Positions 27,301 through 34,380 of a stretch of DNA of 37,752 nucleotides are shown here, piece after piece. The DNA is from Humidesulfovibrio sp. (GTDB taxonomy: Bacteria; Desulfobacterota; Desulfovibrionia; Desulfovibrionales; Desulfovibrionaceae). Position 1 is the stretch's first letter. Each line of letters opens with the position of its first letter. Below the pieces are notes generated by a model that worked only from the letters and a program-made list of their open reading frames with translations, was not told the origin of the DNA and did no database searches. The DNA lies in NCBI RefSeq assembly GCF_031082295.1, contig NZ_JAVHLD010000030.1:1-37752 (forward strand). The letters run 5' to 3'. The position numbers and the translations under genes were made by a program.

Positions 27301-29953
27301 CCACACGCTGGACGAATTCAGCCCGGCCCAGGACGCGCGCACGCACATGGCCCACGACAGGCAGCTCCTGGACGCCCCCTCGGGCTCTCCCGTGGAATAC
27401 GAAATCACCTTCGCCAGGCCTGGCGAGGAGCCGCGCCACTGGTTCGTGGTCAAGTCGCTCCTGCCGCTGTCCGGCGGGCGCAAGCAGGGCCTGGCGGCCA
27501 TGGCCGTGGACATCACCGCGCGCAAGGAGGTCGAGGAGGCCCTGCGCAAGAGCGAGTCGCGCTTCCGCGAGCTGGCCGCCATGCTGCGCCTTATGTGCGA
27601 CAACGTGCCGGACATGATCTGGGCCAAGGACCTGGAGAAGCGCTACCTCTTCGCCAACAAGGCCCTGTGCGAGGGCCTGCTGAACGCGACGGACACCAGC
27701 GAGCCCGAGGGCAAGACCGACCTCTTCTTCGCCCGGCGCGAACGCGACTCGCACCCCGAAGACCCCGCCTGGCACACCTTCGGCGAACCCTGCCAGGACT
27801 CCGACAACATCGTGATGCGCCAGGGCGCGCCAGGGCAGTTCGACGAGTACGGCAACGTCAAGGGCAAGTTCCTGTACCTCGACGTGCGCAAAACGCCCTT
27901 CGTCAACGACAAGGGCGACATCCTCGGCACCGTGGGCTCCGCCCGCGACATCACCGAGCAGAAGCGCGCGGAAGAGGCCCTGCGCACCAGCGAGGAGCGC
28001 TTCCGCGACCTCTTCGTGGACGCGCCGCTGCCCTACCAGTCCCTGGACGAGAACGGCAACCTGCTGCTGGCCAACCAGGCCTGGCTTGAGACTATGGGCT
28101 ACTCTCGCGAGGAGGTCATCGGACAGAACTTCGGCAAGTTCCTGCTGCCGGAAGGCGTCGCGCGCAGCATGGAAGTATTCCCCAAGTTCAAGGAAACAGG
28201 CGTGCTCGCAAGCGAGGAGTTCACCATGGTCCGCAAGGACGGCTCCACCCTGCTGGCCTCCTTCAACGGCCGGGTGAGCCGCGATGAGCAGGGGCGCTTC
28301 GTGCGCACGCACTGCACCTTCCAGGACATCACCGAGCGCCGCAAGACCGAGGAGACCCTGCGCCGGGCCAAGGCCGTGGCCGAGGCCGCCACCCTCACCA
28401 AGGCCCAGTTCCTGGCCAACATGAGCCACGAGATACGCACACCGCTGGGCGGGGTCATCGGCGCGGCGAAGCTCCTGGCCCAGTCCAACCTCTCCGCCGA
28501 CCAGCGCCAGCTGGCCGACATGGCCGTGGAGTCCGGCCGGGCGCTGCTCGCCATCGTCAACGACATCCTCGACTTCTCCAAGATCGAGGCCGGACGGCTT
28601 GACCTCAGGCCCGCGCCCTTCGCCCTCAAGCCCGACCTGGAGGCCGTGGTCGCGCCCTTCCGCATGCTGGCCGAGCAGCGCGGCCTCAAGCTCGACCTCC
28701 TGCTCGACTTGCACGTGCCCGAGGTGGTGGTGGGCGACAGCGGACGCCTGGACCAGGTGCTGCGGAACCTCCTGGGCAACGCCGTGAAGTTCACCGAGAC
28801 CGGCACGATCACCCTGGAGGTCATCTCCGACCTGTTCTGCCCGAAGCCCAAGAGCTCGGCCTGCCTGCGCTTCACCGTGCGCGACACGGGCATCGGCATC
28901 CCCGCGGACTTCCTGCCGCACCTCTTCGAGAGCTTCAGCCAGGCCGACGACTCCTTCGGCAAGCGCCACGGCGGCACCGGCCTGGGCCTGGCCATCAGCA
29001 GGAGCCTGGTGGAGCGCATGGGCGGCACCCTCAAGGTCACCAGCACCCAGGGCGAGGGCAGCGCCTTCAGCTTCACCTTGTGCCTGCCCGTGGGCGCACC
29101 AGAGCAGCTCCAGGCTGAGTCCAGGGCTGCCACAGGCGGCTCGGAGACCAGCCAGACCCGCCAGCTGCGCGTGCTGCTGGCCGACGACAACGACATCGGC
29201 CGCACCCTTCTGGAGCGCATCCTGAAGGACGCCGGGCACGCCGTCGTGAGCGCCACCGACGGCAACGAGGTCTTGGCGGCGCTGGCCCGCGAGACCTTCG
29301 ACCTTGTGCTCATGGACGTGCAGATGCCCGAGCTGGACGGCGTCTCCGCCACGCGGATGATCCGCCAGGGCAAGGCCGGTGCGCACAATGCCAAGATTCC
29401 CGTGGTGGCCCTCACGGCCTATGCCCAGGCCGAGGACCGCGAGCGCTTCCTGTCGGCCGGCATGGACGACTACGTGCCCAAGCCAGTGGAGGAGGACGTG
29501 TTGCTGGAGGCCATCCGGCGCGTCATGAACCCGTCCGGGGGCAATGGCGGCGCGCCCGCCGCGGCCGCGGCCAGCCAGGCCCCGTTCGATCCCGCCGCAA
29601 GCCCGCGCTTCGACCTGGGCTTTCTTGGGCGCTCCTTCGGCGAACGCAGCGACCTGCTGCGCGACATGCTGACCCAGTTCCGTTCCGCCAGCTTGCCCGA
29701 GATCGAGGGCAACCTGCACAAGGCCCTGCAGGACAAGAACCTGCACAAGGCCCAGCGGGTGGCGCACAAGGCCAGAGGCACCTTCGGCACCGTGGGCGCT
29801 CGCCGCGCCGTGCTGCTGGCCCAGGCCACCGAGAAGGCCGCCGCCAGCGGCGACGTGAAGGGCCTGCGCAAGCATGCCGAGGCGCTCTTGGCAGAGATCG
29901 CCGGGCTGGAAGAACACCTGCGCCTGGGCAAGCCCTGGCCTGACGCCGAGTGA
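24338..29953 (+). CDS. Giant hybrid sensor histidine kinase (7 PAS, GAF, HisKA, REC, HPt)
   Basis: A 1871-residue inner-membrane phosphorelay kinase. Helices at about 13-32 and 187-207 enclose a predicted periplasmic sensor; HAMP follows at about 208-262. Seven PAS domains lie at about 275-392, 401-514, 522-637, 818-936, 942-1065, 1078-1207 and 1218-1336, with a GAF domain at about 655-805 between the third and fourth. The transmitter has phospho-acceptor His1364 (NMSHEIRTPL), N-box Asn1481, G1 DTGIGIP (1516-1522) and G2 GGTGLGLAIS. The receiver has acidic pair Asp1616/Asp1617, phospho-Asp1660 and Lys1715. The HPt domain has His1810 (VAHKARGTFGTVGA). All four phosphorelay steps are thus in one chain. 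AAGGAAGGG precedes the ATG. The output regulator is not in the window. Confidence 0.95.
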   Translation: MPSFSSPRRSLAAKVLLGLLLMGLSVVAIFVGGRFLNIRASVVERESSHALLLAEPMRFALENLAERHPEITTQTERLQRLVENLGRTKGLVAVAVTDPSGRRFLAASGEPSTLHGTGGDLPQRTLSVNLPLTEPTPDGKSLLVGMPLHRPPVGDNPPEIFGVLVAQHDLAGPVAERQRQSLYDSGVMALGMLLMLLVALAGLRVSILTPVSRLAAQAAALGAGDLTARSGLSLPSGGGDEIERLAAGFDRMGAELEAAAEAQARLHDELRASEARVRAVFRHASVAISQGDREGRILDANPAFLNLWGYTLEELKGVRWIDLTHPDDRPESMRQSMRLLAGEIDGFALEKRYLRKDGQVVWTSVNVASMRDEDGEVQTLVLVAEDITARKAAEQAKAEREELFQAMFEDNLAVQLLVDPANGAIIDANRAASAFYGYSQEELRSMGIGDINTSPPKVIRDALSEAGARGGVFRFVHRLKDNSLRDVEVRSGPFRTGGRALLLSSIQDVTEQLRAAKSLKETEQRLRELVNHMDEGVVLTDPGGLLLFANPALSRMTGTPLEDIVGHSHFDFLAPDDAKAQRDLMEARRQGSRQPYEAKFLHNNGSEMLFRITPWPLFSPEGEYQGACAIIQDITEARAREEAEQLRRLRHSALLRLNEMHNVSREDLLDFALEQIQALTQSPLGYVYEYDDVRREFNLHSWSAGAMEQCKVQDRRTRYNLDATGIWGDAVRLREPIILNDFAAPDPRKKGMPEGHVELSRFLTLPVIRAGRVVAVVAVGNKQAPYDDEDVTQLKLFTDGLWSVLERQEAQAQLSAINERFHLAVRAGRIGLWDWNLASGAMHLDAYIEKSFGLSQRDLTGTPEDWLCRVHTEDRPRVREALELARATGERFEQSFRVVTKNGVLHVDALAVTYLGVDDQPMRMVGVFIDVTSQREAEEQVAESQRFLQTVIDTLPAPFACKDAEGRYLLVNQAFLQLYDLPPEALLGHTLDEFSPAQDARTHMAHDRQLLDAPSGSPVEYEITFARPGEEPRHWFVVKSLLPLSGGRKQGLAAMAVDITARKEVEEALRKSESRFRELAAMLRLMCDNVPDMIWAKDLEKRYLFANKALCEGLLNATDTSEPEGKTDLFFARRERDSHPEDPAWHTFGEPCQDSDNIVMRQGAPGQFDEYGNVKGKFLYLDVRKTPFVNDKGDILGTVGSARDITEQKRAEEALRTSEERFRDLFVDAPLPYQSLDENGNLLLANQAWLETMGYSREEVIGQNFGKFLLPEGVARSMEVFPKFKETGVLASEEFTMVRKDGSTLLASFNGRVSRDEQGRFVRTHCTFQDITERRKTEETLRRAKAVAEAATLTKAQFLANMSHEIRTPLGGVIGAAKLLAQSNLSADQRQLADMAVESGRALLAIVNDILDFSKIEAGRLDLRPAPFALKPDLEAVVAPFRMLAEQRGLKLDLLLDLHVPEVVVGDSGRLDQVLRNLLGNAVKFTETGTITLEVISDLFCPKPKSSACLRFTVRDTGIGIPADFLPHLFESFSQADDSFGKRHGGTGLGLAISRSLVERMGGTLKVTSTQGEGSAFSFTLCLPVGAPEQLQAESRAATGGSETSQTRQLRVLLADDNDIGRTLLERILKDAGHAVVSATDGNEVLAALARETFDLVLMDVQMPELDGVSATRMIRQGKAGAHNAKIPVVALTAYAQAEDRERFLSAGMDDYVPKPVEEDVLLEAIRRVMNPSGGNGGAPAAAAASQAPFDPAASPRFDLGFLGRSFGERSDLLRDMLTQFRSASLPEIEGNLHKALQDKNLHKAQRVAHKARGTFGTVGARRAVLLAQATEKAAASGDVKGLRKHAEALLAEIAGLEEHLRLGKPWPDAE

Positions 29954-29967
29954 CCGGAGGACGTGGC

Positions 29968-30582
29968 ATGAGCGGAGCGATGCGGGGCAACGGCGACATC
30001 AACGACAACCCCAACGACGACTTCAACGGCGGAATCAACGGCGGAATCAACGGCGGAATCGGCGGCGAGATCGACGAGGAGGTCAGCGCCATCATCCGCG
30101 AGCTGGGCCTGGTGCCCCTGCCCGAGGAGGGCGGCCTGTACGCCGAAACCTACCGCTCCGCCTCGGTCATCCCCGGCGGGGCCATCCCCGGCCGCCACAG
30201 CAGCCCCAGGCGATGCGCCACGGCCATCTACTACCTCATCACCCCGGAGCGGTTTTCCGCCCTGCACCGCGTGAGCAGCACGGAGATCTTCCACTTCTAC
30301 CTGGGCGACCCCGTGGACATGCTGCAGCTCTACCCCGACGGCACCGGCGCGCACACGACCATCGGCACCGACCTGCTGAACGGGCAGCGGCCCCAGGTGG
30401 TGGTGCAGCGCGGAGTCTGGCAGGGCACGCGGCTTCTGCCCGGGGGGCGTTACGCCCTGCTCGGCTGCACCGTGTCGCCGGGGTTCGAGTTCGAGGACTA
30501 CGAGCACGGCAACCGCGCCGGGCTCACCGCCCGTTACCCGGCCTTTGCCGCGGACATCGCCCTGCTGACGCCCGAAGGCTGA
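29968..30582 (+). CDS. Cupin-domain protein (DUF985 / cupin_5 family)
   Basis: A 204-residue protein. The first 35 residues are an Asn/Gly/Asp-rich tail, with three INGG-type units encoded by three identical 12-bp repeats (30025-30060). The cupin core runs from about residue 40 (IIRELGLVPLPEEGGLYAE). It includes AIYYLITPERFSALHRVSS and IFHFYLGDPVDMLQLYPDG, the family's two beta-barrel motifs, then GYALLGCTVSPGFEFEDYE-like sequence near the end. The enzymatic role is not known with certainty. The ATG at 29968 has GGAGG 7 nt upstream and lies 14 nt after the kinase stop, so the gene is probably co-transcribed with the kinase. Confidence 0.85.
   Translation: MSGAMRGNGDINDNPNDDFNGGINGGINGGIGGEIDEEVSAIIRELGLVPLPEEGGLYAETYRSASVIPGGAIPGRHSSPRRCATAIYYLITPERFSALHRVSSTEIFHFYLGDPVDMLQLYPDGTGAHTTIGTDLLNGQRPQVVVQRGVWQGTRLLPGGRYALLGCTVSPGFEFEDYEHGNRAGLTARYPAFAADIALLTPEG
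30025..30060 (+). repeat. Three perfect 12-bp tandem repeats inside the cupin gene
   Basis: AACGGCGGAATC occurs three times in a row and encodes Asn-Gly-Gly-Ile units in the flexible N-terminal tail. Because the unit is a multiple of three, copy-number changes would keep the frame. Confidence 0.9.
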
Positions 30583-30618
30583 GCCGGCCCGCCCGGCCAG
30601 TGCGGCCAAGCAGCCCGG

Positions 30619-31032
30619 CTATTCCGCGCCGTCCTCGTCCAGGGCCGAGAAGTCCACCTCAAGCTCCACCACCCGCCCCGGTCCCGCCACGGCAGGCTCC
30701 TTCCCGCCCGCATAGCGCGACGGCTTCAGGGTCTTCAGCAGGAACATCAAGAGCTGGTCGGAATGCTTGACGGTGTTGCCGCACTCGCGCCCCTGGTGAA
30801 ACACCGGCACCTCGACCCCGGTGAGCGCGCGCCGCACGGCCTCGGACTCCAGGGCGGCCACGGCCCGGCCCAGGTCGTCGCGCTCGCCCTGGTCCGAGAG
30901 AGCCGGGGGGGGCGTCTCGTCGCGCAGACGCCTGGCCGCGTCCAGGGGTATCTCCGCCGCCCTTGCCGCTGCCGCCATGCTGCCCGTCGCGGCGAACGTC
31001 TTGCGAAACAGCATGATCTTCCTCTTATCCAT
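30619..31032 (-). CDS. Orphan phage terminase small subunit-like protein
   Basis: A 137-residue protein. Residues 1-40 look like a helix-turn-helix (MLFRKTFAATGSMAAAARAA followed by a recognition-helix-like segment). The middle is acidic (DQGERDDLGRAVAALESEA). The C-terminal part carries VPVFHQGRECG and KHSDQLLMFLLKTLKPSRY, which closely resembles the conserved end of phage small-terminase-like proteins (YSDTLLIFLLKxxxPEKY in that family, from memory). No large terminase, portal or other phage gene is nearby, so it is an orphan, possibly a domesticated DNA-binding protein. The ATG has GAGGAGG about 8 nt upstream. It converges with the cupin gene across only 36 bp. Confidence 0.65.
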   Translation of the reverse strand: MDKRKIMLFRKTFAATGSMAAAARAAEIPLDAARRLRDETPPPALSDQGERDDLGRAVAALESEAVRRALTGVEVPVFHQGRECGNTVKHSDQLLMFLLKTLKPSRYAGGKEPAVAGPGRVVELEVDFSALDEDGAE

Positions 31033-31196
31033 AATTATTTTCCTCCTCTGGCCCGCGCCCGCCGCAGGGGAATACCCCGCAAAACGGCCCAGGCCGCTGA
31101 TACTGTTTCAACTAATTCTAGACGATTACGTAACTAGCTGACGGGAATGGCAATAATTCCCTTGCTTCGGCTCGGCGGAGTGATAGATATGCACAT

Positions 31197-31220
31197 GCGG
31201 GAAAGGATGGGCCTTCCCGC
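31197..31220 (+). promoter_or_regulatory. 5' leader hairpin of the Lys/Ala-rich peptide gene
   Basis: GCGGGAA (31197-31203) pairs perfectly with TTCCCGC (31214-31220), about 30 nt before the ATG at 31252. A second palindrome (GGGAAT/ATTCCC, 31143-31161) lies just upstream. They may stabilise the message or be regulator sites; a promoter could not be placed with confidence. Confidence 0.35.
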
Positions 31221-31251
31221 AATCACCACCACTTTCCAAGGAGTTATTGTC

Positions 31252-31452
31252 ATGAAGAAAGCCATCATCGCCATGTCCATGGTCCTCGCCTTCGCCGGCG
31301 TTTCCTTCGCCTCCGACGCCGCCGCCCCGGTTGCCGAGAAGCCCGCCGCCGAGGCCGCCGCTCCCGTGAAGAAGGAGAAGAAGGCTGTCAAGAAGGCCGC
31401 CAAGAAGGCCGCCAAGAAGGAAGCCGCCGCCGAGAAGAAGGCCGCCGAGTAA
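31252..31452 (+). CDS. Secreted Lys/Ala-rich small peptide (66 aa)
   Basis: Residues 1-20 are a textbook signal peptide (MKKAII start, hydrophobic core, VSFA before the predicted cut). The mature part of about 46 residues is made almost only of Ala, Lys, Glu, Pro and Val. It begins with an Ala/Pro/Glu segment (APVAEKPAAEAAAPV) and ends in Lys/Ala-rich repeats (KKAAKKAAKKEAA) likely to form a strongly basic helix. No family is recognised. The ATG has AAGGAG about 8 nt upstream, and a strong intrinsic terminator follows 61 nt after the stop, so this is a well-defined, probably abundant, monocistronic message. Confidence 0.75.
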   Translation: MKKAIIAMSMVLAFAGVSFASDAAAPVAEKPAAEAAAPVKKEKKAVKKAAKKAAKKEAAAEKKAAE

Positions 31453-31512
31453 TCACGGCCTGAAAAGGACCAGGGGCGTTCTCGCCGCTGGGCTTCTCAC
31501 CAGACATTCCGG

Positions 31513-31549
31513 ACGGGCTCCCGGGGTTTTCCCAGGAGCCCGTTTTTTT
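31513..31549 (+). terminator. Strong intrinsic terminator
   Basis: ACGGGCTCC (from 31513) pairs with GGAGCCCGT, then GGG with CCC after one mismatch, around a GTTTT loop. Seven T residues follow (31543-31549). It ends the Lys/Ala-rich peptide transcript. Confidence 0.93.
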
Positions 31550-31556
31550 CGCCGCC

Positions 31557-31634
31557 AGTATAGCACGGGTTTTCGCCCCGGACAAAAATGGACGCTTTTT
31601 GGCCGTAAAAAAGACAAAAATTCCGGGTTGACAG
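31557..31634 (-). repeat. Duplicated 78-bp promoter-like element, copy A
   Basis: It matches the opposite strand of 37253-37330 without gaps; 56 of 68 positions in the core are identical. On the minus strand it carries a sigma70-like promoter: TTGTCC (31585-31580), 17 bp, TATACT (31562-31557). Two TTTTTGTC boxes lie 32 bp apart, flanking the conserved TTTTTGGCCG segment. On the plus strand its other end carries a perfect TTGACA (31628-31633) facing nrdJ, without a good -10. Confidence 0.8.
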
Positions 31635-31901
31635 CCTCCCTGGCAGCCCTGTTTTCAGGGCCTCTCCGCTCATTCAAGGCGGGCTTTCCGGCAGCCGAGA
31701 GGAAAAAAGTGCTCCCCCCGCAGCCCTTGCGCTCTGCGGATTTGCGCCATAAGTCCTTGCCCCGCCTGCGTCGCCAGCGGCTGGATTTTTCTAGAGATAG
31801 TTGATAAAGTACGTAGACACTGGCCATCCGACCAATTTGACCAAAATATATCCGCAGATTCCGTGTTCTCGAACCCTCAAGCTGTTGCAAGGATACCCTC
31901 A

Positions 31902-34172
31902 ATGACCGCGACCCCTTCTGCCGCCGACCTGCCCCTCATGCCCTCCGACCTGCCCGATGTGGTCCTGAACGACAACGCCAAGGTGGTGCTCGCGCGCCGC
32001 TATCTGCGCAAGGACGCCGAGGGGAAGCCCTACGAGCTGCCGCGCGAGTTGTTCTGGCGCGTGGCGGCCAAGATCGCCGCCCAGGAGGCCAACTTCAAGG
32101 GCGGCAAGAGCAAGGTGGCGGCGCGCGCGCGCGAGTATTACGACCTCTTGACCAGCTTCAAGTTCCTGCCCAACTCGCCCACGCTGATGAACGCCGGCAC
32201 CGACCTGGGCCAGCTGGCCGCCTGCTTCGTGCTGCCCGTGGGCGACTCCATCGAGCAGATTTTCGACGCAGTGAAGCACGCCGCGCTCATCCACAAGTCC
32301 GGCGGCGGCACGGGCTTCTCCTTCTCGCGCCTGCGCCCCACCGACGCCCGCGTGGGCAGCACCGGCGGCGTGGCCTCCGGCCCGTTGTCGTTCCTGCGCA
32401 TCTTCAACACCGCCACAGAGCAGATCAAGCAGGGCGGCACCCGGCGCGGCGCCAACATGGGCATCCTGCGCGTGGACCATCCGGACATCCTGCGCTTCAT
32501 CCGCGCCAAGGAGCGCGAGGGCGAGCTGAACAACTTCAACCTGTCGGTCGGCCTCACCGAGGCCTTCATGCAGGCCGTGGACAAGGACGAGGAGTACGAC
32601 CTCGTCGCCCCGCACAACAAGAGCGTCGTCGAGCGCCTCAAGGCGCGCGAAGTCTTCGCCCTGCTGGTGCAGAAGGCCTGGGAGTCGGGCGATCCGGGCA
32701 TGGTCTTCCTCGACCGCATCAACCGCGACAACCCCACCCCGCAGCTGGGCGAGATCGAGGCCACAAACCCCTGCGGCGAGCAGCCCCTGCTGCCCTATGA
32801 GGCCTGCAACCTGGGCTCCATCAACCTGGCCGCCTTCTACAACGCCGACGCCCGCGAAGGCATCGACTGGGAGGGCCTCAAAACCGTCATCCACCAGAGC
32901 GTGCGCTTCCTCGACAACGTCATCGAGGCCAGCGTCTACCCGCTGGAGCAGATCTCCGAGATGGTGCGCACCAACCGCAAGATCGGCCTTGGCCTCATGG
33001 GCTTCGCCGACCTCTTGTACCAGCTGGGCGTGGCCTACAACTCCCAGGAGGGCGTGAGCCTGGCCGAGCGCCTCATGGCCTTCATCCAGGACGAGTCCAA
33101 GCTGGCCTCAAAGGCCCTGGCCGACGAGCGCGGCCCCTTCCCCTCCTTTGATGGCAGCACCTACGCCGCCAAGAAGCAGGGCCCGTACCGCAACGCAACC
33201 ACAACGACCATCGCCCCCACGGGCACGCTCTCCATCCTGGCGGGCTGCTCCTCCGGCATCGAGCCCCTGTTCGCGCTGAGCTTCACCCGCACCGTCATGG
33301 ACAACGACAAGCTCATCGAGGTGAACCCCTACTTCGAGGCCGCCGTGAAGGCCGCGGAAGCCTATAGCCCCAAGCTCATGGAGGAGGTCGCCAAGGTCGG
33401 CTCCGTGCAGAAGCTGGAGCTCCTGCCCCCCGAGATCCGCCGCGTGTTCGTCACCGCCATGGACATCGAGCCCATCTGGCACCTGAAGATGCAGGCCGCC
33501 TTCCAGAAGTTCACCGACAACGCCGTGTCCAAGACCGTGAACCTGCCCTCCAGCGCCACCCAGGAAGACATCTGGGACATCTACTGGAAGGCCTACGAGT
33601 ACGGCTGCAAGGGCGTCACCGTGTACCGCGACGGCTGCAAGGCCTCCCAGGTGCTCTGCACCGGCGACGGCCAGGAGAAGAAGGACGGCGCGGCGGAGGA
33701 CGGCAAGCCCAAGACCGTCGTGCGCAAGCGCCCGGACATCGTCTACGGCTTCACCCAGAAGGTCGACACCGGCCTTGGCGCGCTCTACCTCACCATCAAT
33801 GAGCAGGACGGCAAGCCGTTTGAGGTCTTCGCCACCATCGGCAAGTCCGGCAAGTCCATCACCGCCAAGGCCGAGGCCATCGGGCGCCTGGTGTCGCTGG
33901 CCCTGCGCTCCGGCGTGGAGGTGCGCGACATCGTGGAGCAGCTCAAGGGCATCGGCGGCGAGCACCCCAAGTTCCAGAAGAAGATCCTGCTCCAGTCCAT
34001 CCCCGACGCGGTGGCCTGGGTGCTGGAGAACCGCTACATGTCCGGCGAGAAGCACGCCAGCGCCCACGCCAACGGGCTGGTCAAGGAGACCTGCCCCGAC
34101 TGCGGCGAGGTGCTGACCTTCGAGGAAGGCTGCAACTGCTGCAAGGCCTGCGGCTACACCAAGTGCGGGTAA
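31902..34172 (+). CDS. nrdJ: Adenosylcobalamin-dependent (class II) ribonucleotide reductase
   Basis: It reduces ribonucleotides to deoxyribonucleotides using a B12-generated thiyl radical. The core has NSPTLMNAGT (91-100), the radical-site motif NPCGEQ (289-294; Cys291, Glu293) and redox Cys108 and Cys302, the latter spaced 11 residues from Cys291 as in characterised class II enzymes. The C-terminal tail (about 730-756) has a cysteine cluster (CPDCG ... CNCCKACGYTKCG) that may bind zinc or shuttle electrons. At 756 residues it is a typical NrdJ with Zn tail and no separate ATP-cone. The ATG at 31902 has AAGGAT about 8-9 nt upstream. The leader is long and contains a duplicated promoter-like element. 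It depends on cobalamin, for which cobS is present at 22.4 kb. Confidence 0.95.
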   Translation: MTATPSAADLPLMPSDLPDVVLNDNAKVVLARRYLRKDAEGKPYELPRELFWRVAAKIAAQEANFKGGKSKVAARAREYYDLLTSFKFLPNSPTLMNAGTDLGQLAACFVLPVGDSIEQIFDAVKHAALIHKSGGGTGFSFSRLRPTDARVGSTGGVASGPLSFLRIFNTATEQIKQGGTRRGANMGILRVDHPDILRFIRAKEREGELNNFNLSVGLTEAFMQAVDKDEEYDLVAPHNKSVVERLKAREVFALLVQKAWESGDPGMVFLDRINRDNPTPQLGEIEATNPCGEQPLLPYEACNLGSINLAAFYNADAREGIDWEGLKTVIHQSVRFLDNVIEASVYPLEQISEMVRTNRKIGLGLMGFADLLYQLGVAYNSQEGVSLAERLMAFIQDESKLASKALADERGPFPSFDGSTYAAKKQGPYRNATTTTIAPTGTLSILAGCSSGIEPLFALSFTRTVMDNDKLIEVNPYFEAAVKAAEAYSPKLMEEVAKVGSVQKLELLPPEIRRVFVTAMDIEPIWHLKMQAAFQKFTDNAVSKTVNLPSSATQEDIWDIYWKAYEYGCKGVTVYRDGCKASQVLCTGDGQEKKDGAAEDGKPKTVVRKRPDIVYGFTQKVDTGLGALYLTINEQDGKPFEVFATIGKSGKSITAKAEAIGRLVSLALRSGVEVRDIVEQLKGIGGEHPKFQKKILLQSIPDAVAWVLENRYMSGEKHASAHANGLVKETCPDCGEVLTFEEGCNCCKACGYTKCG

Positions 34173-34227
34173 GAGAGAAAGCGTAGGCTTCGGGGGTCGG
34201 CTGGCCCCTGGACCGCCAGCAACACGA

Positions 34228-34262
34228 AAGGCCCCTCCCGCCAACGCGCCGGGAGGGGCTTT
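34228..34262 (+). terminator. Terminator after nrdJ
   Basis: GCCCCTCCC (34231-34239) pairs with GGGAGGGGC (34251-34259), extended by AAG/TTT pairs to about 12 bp. It is followed by a weakly T-rich tail. Confidence 0.8.
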
Positions 34263-34336
34263 CTGCTTTGCCTACGCCGTCGCAACGCCATCAAACCCTT
34301 CTATGAGGAATCATCTATAGCGATATGTGATAGCTC

Positions 34337-34380
34337 TTGACATGACGACACCAATTCCGTGTATAGCAACAGTGGAATTG
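34337..34380 (+). promoter_or_regulatory. Candidate promoter and operator of the HD-GYP gene
   Basis: A perfect TTGACA (34337-34342) is followed by TATAGC at 34362-34367 (19-bp spacer; TGTATA at 17 bp is an alternative). A 7-bp inverted repeat, CAATTCC (34352-34358) and GGAATTG (34374-34380), straddles the -10 region and could be a repressor site. Confidence 0.45.

Larger units (their letters stand above)
31453..31901. other. 449-bp intergenic region upstream of nrdJ
   Basis: It contains the terminator at 31513-31549, the duplicated promoter-like element at 31557-31634, and a hairpin GCCCTG-TTTT-CAGGGC at 31646-31661. An AT-rich leader (about 31780-31860) precedes nrdJ. No cobalamin-riboswitch B12 box and no clear pair of NrdR boxes was found. 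No convincing small gene is visible. Confidence 0.6.

Noticed and set aside
25997-29917. A 1306-codon open frame antisense to the hybrid kinase, and similar long antisense frames elsewhere (for example 780-2519, 6770-8758, 11679-13877)
   Set aside because: They mirror real genes in a GC-rich genome, have biased His/Gly/Ala/Arg composition, no plausible domains and no ribosome binding sites.
30025-30060. CRISPR-like repeat
   Set aside because: The 12-bp units are directly adjacent with no spacers and lie inside a coding region.
31453-31901. Cobalamin riboswitch before nrdJ
   Set aside because: I found no convincing B12-box and no matching set of conserved helices; a covariance search would be decisive.
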